Part shown: in pieces, positions 61,397 to 64,000 of the stretch
Position numbering within the stretch: position 1 is the stretch's first letter
How the letters are laid out: the number at the start of each line of letters is the position of its first letter
From: Euzebyella marina
GTDB lineage: Bacteria > Bacteroidota > Bacteroidia > Flavobacteriales > Flavobacteriaceae
Assembly: GCF_014855515.1 (NCBI RefSeq)
Contig: NZ_JACYFK010000001.1
Location: forward strand, 558,001-622,000
Length of the DNA: 64,000 bases
Reading direction: 5' to 3'
Notes under the pieces: model-generated
Seen by the model: the letters and a program-made list of their open reading frames with translations, nothing else
Databases searched by the model: none
Told to the model about the DNA's origin: nothing
Made by a program: the position numbers and the translations under genes

Positions 61397-62533
61397 CTAT
61401 TTCTTCAGCCCCATAACCTCATGATAAGCAGCTTTTGGACTATAATTTCTATCAAATAGCAGCGGGTAGTTGGTTCTGTTTCTGATGGGCCAACCGTTGA
61501 GCCATGAAGCCCCATCTTGTATTCCCCAAAAAGTTACCCTGTCGATTTTTTCACGGTGCTTTAGAAATAATTGGAAAATGCTTTTATAACGAGAAGCAAG
61601 CTGTTGCTCTACTGAATCGGGCAGCGATTGCGGAAAAGGGTTCATCTTTTCATCACCTTCAAAATTTTGGCTTACTTCGGCACCTTCTAAATCCCAAGGG
61701 TTCGGTAAAACCGTAATGTCCAGTTCTGTTATGGCTACCTTTACACCGGCATTGTAATAATCGACTATACTTTGTTCTATTTCTTCTAAAGTAGGCCCCT
61801 TCAGGTTCCAATGCCCCTGCATACCCACAACATCTATTTTGATTCCCCTAGATTTTAAATTTTTTACAATTGAAATTGCTCCTTTTCGCTTATCGGCGGC
61901 TGTAAGGTTATAATCATTGTAAGTTAGTTGGGCGTCAGGGTCGACCTCCGATGCCAACCGAAACGCTAAATCCAAATATTGCGGACCTATCGTTTTCAGA
62001 AAGACGGATTCGCGAAGTGTTCCGTCTTCATTTAGTGCTTCATTAACAACATCCCAAGATTGTATTTTCCCTTTATATCTTCCCATGATGGCATTGATAT
62101 GGTGTCTTAAAACCTCGACCATTTCTGTACTGTCGCTTACCTCTTCCACCCAATCGGCCAATTGACTATGCCAAACCAACGTGTGCCCCACAATAAACGA
62201 GCTGTCTCTCTGGCCCATAGCAACATACTTGTCGCTCATTTGAAAGTCAAAACCATCTTCTTCCGGATGAATGTACATCCACTTCATTATGTTTTCAGGA
62301 GTTATGCTATTAAATTCACGTTTGAGCAGGCTCGTGCCTAGCGAATCAACTCCATCAATCAGTCGACCGTTGACAGCAACACCCATGTAAAAATCATCGA
62401 CGAACGCATCTGAAAGACCCATTGCTTTACTCTCGTCAACCTCAGCATTTACTTTTTCTGAATTTTTACAACCAAGCAGTAACCAAAAAACTATGATAAA
62501 AAAGAATATAAGAAACCTTGACAGTTGTATCAT
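61397..62533 (-). CDS. GH10 endo-1,4-beta-xylanase lipoprotein
   Basis: A 378-residue family 10 xylanase with a lipoprotein signal (WLLLGC), so membrane-anchored in the periplasm or at the surface. The acid/base Glu is in WDVVNEALNEDG, and the nucleophile Glu is in VAITELDITVLP. Further family motifs are GHTLVWHSQLADW and FWGIQDGASWLN. No carbohydrate-binding module is attached. It cleaves the xylan backbone with retention, supplying oligomers for the SusCD pair and symporter. It is the first gene of the operon, with 208 bases of leader separating it from the regulator gene. Confidence 0.95.
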   Translation of the reverse strand: MIQLSRFLIFFFIIVFWLLLGCKNSEKVNAEVDESKAMGLSDAFVDDFYMGVAVNGRLIDGVDSLGTSLLKREFNSITPENIMKWMYIHPEEDGFDFQMSDKYVAMGQRDSSFIVGHTLVWHSQLADWVEEVSDSTEMVEVLRHHINAIMGRYKGKIQSWDVVNEALNEDGTLRESVFLKTIGPQYLDLAFRLASEVDPDAQLTYNDYNLTAADKRKGAISIVKNLKSRGIKIDVVGMQGHWNLKGPTLEEIEQSIVDYYNAGVKVAITELDITVLPNPWDLEGAEVSQNFEGDEKMNPFPQSLPDSVEQQLASRYKSIFQLFLKHREKIDRVTFWGIQDGASWLNGWPIRNRTNYPLLFDRNYSPKAAYHEVMGLKK

Positions 62534-62741
62534 AATGCCGCTTTTGTGATAATTAATTCTTGATTAGAAAGTAGGCACCCTGTTTGCTCAATTTCGAAAT
62601 CGACAAACAACAGACCTGTATTTTAGCAACTATGTAAAAATCGCTCTTATGAAGTGGATTGCCTATTAGTTTTGAAGCAACAAATAGTACAGATGTGGCA
62701 TGCGCCCACAATGTTTAAGAATAGGAACATTATGGCTTTAA

Positions 62742-64000
62742 TTAGCCTTGTTTGAGCTCGGTAGGAAGCATACCGAAGTGAGTTTTAAAGCATTTAGTAA
62801 AATACGATGGGGATGAAAAGCCTACTTTAAAACACACTTCACTTATAGATGCATCCCCATTTTCAATCATTTCCTTCGCTTTTTCCAATCGAATTTTTCT
62901 TAAAAATTCATTCGCAGTAAATCCGGTCAAAGCCTTGATTTTTCTGTATAGTTGACTACGGCTCAAATTTAATTCCTCAGCCAATAGCTCTACATTGAGG
63001 TTTTCATCCGCCACATTCTCAACTATATAATCAATGACCCTTGCGATGAAGTTTTTGTCCAGTGTAGTCGTGTTTTCAGGTATCTTCACGTTATTGGTGT
63101 CATTACCCAACTTATCCAGAAGTATTTGTCTACTTTTCAATAACCTCTTGAGCTGCGAGCGCAGCACGGTCATATCAAAAGGCTTGCTTAAATAGACATC
63201 CGCACCTGAGTCGATACCCATAACCCAATCTTCGTTCATGGTTTTGGCAGTTAACATTAATAGGGGAATGTGACTCGTTTTCAAATCGGACTTTAATGCT
63301 TCAGAAAACTCGAAACCATTCATTTCCGGCATTACGACATCGGTTATTATTAAGTCGGGTAGGCGCTTGTTTGCCGCATCTAGACCCATTTGCCCGTTTG
63401 CGGCCTCTATTATATGATAGTCAGACTTTAGTTCTTGTTTAAGATAAGCCCTAAGTTCGGTATTGTCTTCAACTACCAAAACTGTCTTTTTACTACCTAC
63501 ATCTTTAAACGTACCTAATAATTCTGTAGCAGCCTCTGGTACTGAAAATTCTCCATTAGTTGCTACACTTTCTCTGCGCATAAACTCATCATCATTGAAA
63601 TGATCTTTACCCAAAGGCAAAAACACCCTGAATTTGGTGCCAACGGTTTCTTCACTTTCAACAACAACAATACCTTTTAGCAGGTCAACAAAACTTTTTA
63701 CCACCTCTAAGCCAATTCCTGTTCCGCCATAATATTGACTATTCATATTCTTAACCTGATAAAAGCGCTCAAAAACACTTTTTACCTCTTCTTGACTTAT
63801 GCCACTACCCGTATCTTCAATACTGATTTCGATTGCCTTGATTACCTGGTTTTCATCAATTAAGGGAAACTTTTTTCCATCTTTACAAATGGTTACACCC
63901 ACGGTGATAGTACCATTATCAGGAGTTATTTTAAAAGCGTTGGATAGAATGTTGAACAATACTTTTTCGAGCATACCTTGATCGCTCCATAGTTCTATAT
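62742..64000 (-). CDS. Hybrid two-component regulator, N-terminal part beyond the window
   Basis: The C-terminal 419 codons of a hybrid sensor/regulator. The frame continues through the right window edge (upstream codons read IELWSDQG without a stop), so the methionine near 63974 is internal. Present are the HATPase with N-box ILSNAFK, DTGSGIS and GTGIGLEVVK, a receiver with Asp in LIITDVVMPEMNG and Lys in LSKPFD, and an AraC-type HTH (LAEELNLSRSQLYRKIKA, VCFKVGFSSPSYFTKCFK). In xylan loci this class senses xylo-oligosaccharides through a periplasmic propeller and activates susCD and the hydrolase genes. It is encoded directly upstream of the GH10 operon. Confidence 0.93.
   Translation of the reverse strand, partial: IELWSDQGMLEKVLFNILSNAFKITPDNGTITVGVTICKDGKKFPLIDENQVIKAIEISIEDTGSGISQEEVKSVFERFYQVKNMNSQYYGGTGIGLEVVKSFVDLLKGIVVVESEETVGTKFRVFLPLGKDHFNDDEFMRRESVATNGEFSVPEAATELLGTFKDVGSKKTVLVVEDNTELRAYLKQELKSDYHIIEAANGQMGLDAANKRLPDLIITDVVMPEMNGFEFSEALKSDLKTSHIPLLMLTAKTMNEDWVMGIDSGADVYLSKPFDMTVLRSQLKRLLKSRQILLDKLGNDTNNVKIPENTTTLDKNFIARVIDYIVENVADENLNVELLAEELNLSRSQLYRKIKALTGFTANEFLRKIRLEKAKEMIENGDASISEVCFKVGFSSPSYFTKCFKTHFGMLPTELKQG

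Noticed and set aside
1-64000. CRISPR arrays, prophage or transposase genes
   Set aside because: No regularly spaced repeats, cas genes, phage structural genes or DDE/serine/tyrosine recombinases were seen on either strand.

Overview
The window looks like a chromosomal segment of a marine or polysaccharide-degrading member of the Bacteroidota, most likely Flavobacteriaceae. The reasons are: two SusC/SusD outer-membrane pairs, FecI/FecR-type sigma/anti-sigma control, hybrid two-component regulators ending in AraC-type HTH domains, sulfatases with Cys-type formylglycine motifs, many lipoproteins and Tat-exported oxidoreductases, low G+C, and TAnnTTTG-like promoter elements. I assign no species.

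Layout. 1-6.1 kb: the end of a membrane-protein gene, a three-repeat beta-helix lipoprotein, and a TPR-containing hybrid two-component regulator. 6.2-8.45 kb: an AT-rich island with an epoxide-hydrolase-like gene, a truncated ORF and a DUF6624-like gene, separated by structured non-coding DNA and closed by a strong hairpin. 8.5-11.9 kb: aldo/keto reductase, metallo-beta-lactamase-fold protein and DoxX, divergent from an AraC regulator that carries 21-bp-spaced direct repeats at its start. 12.1-25.9 kb: a polysaccharide utilisation locus with sulfatase, ECF sigma, FecR, SusC with an STN domain, SusD, a second sulfatase and a GH92 mannosidase; the likely substrate is a sulfated mannose-containing glycan. 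25.9-26.6 kb: tRNA-Arg(CCU) with a GIY-YIG nuclease gene, both partly duplicated in tandem. 26.6-28.9 kb: a Tat-exported Gfo/Idh/MocA oxidoreductase and a CsbD-like stress protein.

28.9-35.2 kb holds the most unusual set: a compact minus-strand operon encoding an outer-membrane or periplasmic sugar dehydrogenase-cytochrome c lipoprotein, an EF_0837-like amidohydrolase, a RidA, a SelA/DgaE-like PLP enzyme, a second RidA and an esterase. Every product carries an export signal. I propose an extracytoplasmic amino-sugar (or amino-acid derivative) oxidation, deacylation and deamination pathway with its own RidA imine/enamine hydrolases. 35.4-38.9 kb: a CBM9-like secreted protein and a feruloyl-CoA-synthase-like ligase paired with an SDR dehydrogenase. 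39-44.4 kb: two small unknown genes, an alditol-oxidase-like flavoprotein and an IorA/IorB-type molybdenum oxidoreductase. 44.4-50.6 kb: a very large outer-membrane protein joining a degenerate calcineurin-like domain, a FAM20/HipA-like kinase motif and a beta-barrel, followed by a membrane-anchored HTH-like protein and a divergent secreted beta-sandwich protein.

50.9-64 kb: a xylan utilisation locus. SusC, SusD and a VCBS/ASPIC-UnbV lipoprotein run on the plus strand; a hybrid two-component regulator (cut by the window end), GH10 xylanase, GPH-family symporter and GH43 enzyme run towards them on the minus strand. Xylan would be cut by the lipoprotein GH10, oligomers taken up by SusCD, carried inwards by the symporter, and finished by the cytoplasmic GH43.

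All functions come from reading motifs and gene order; no database search was run.
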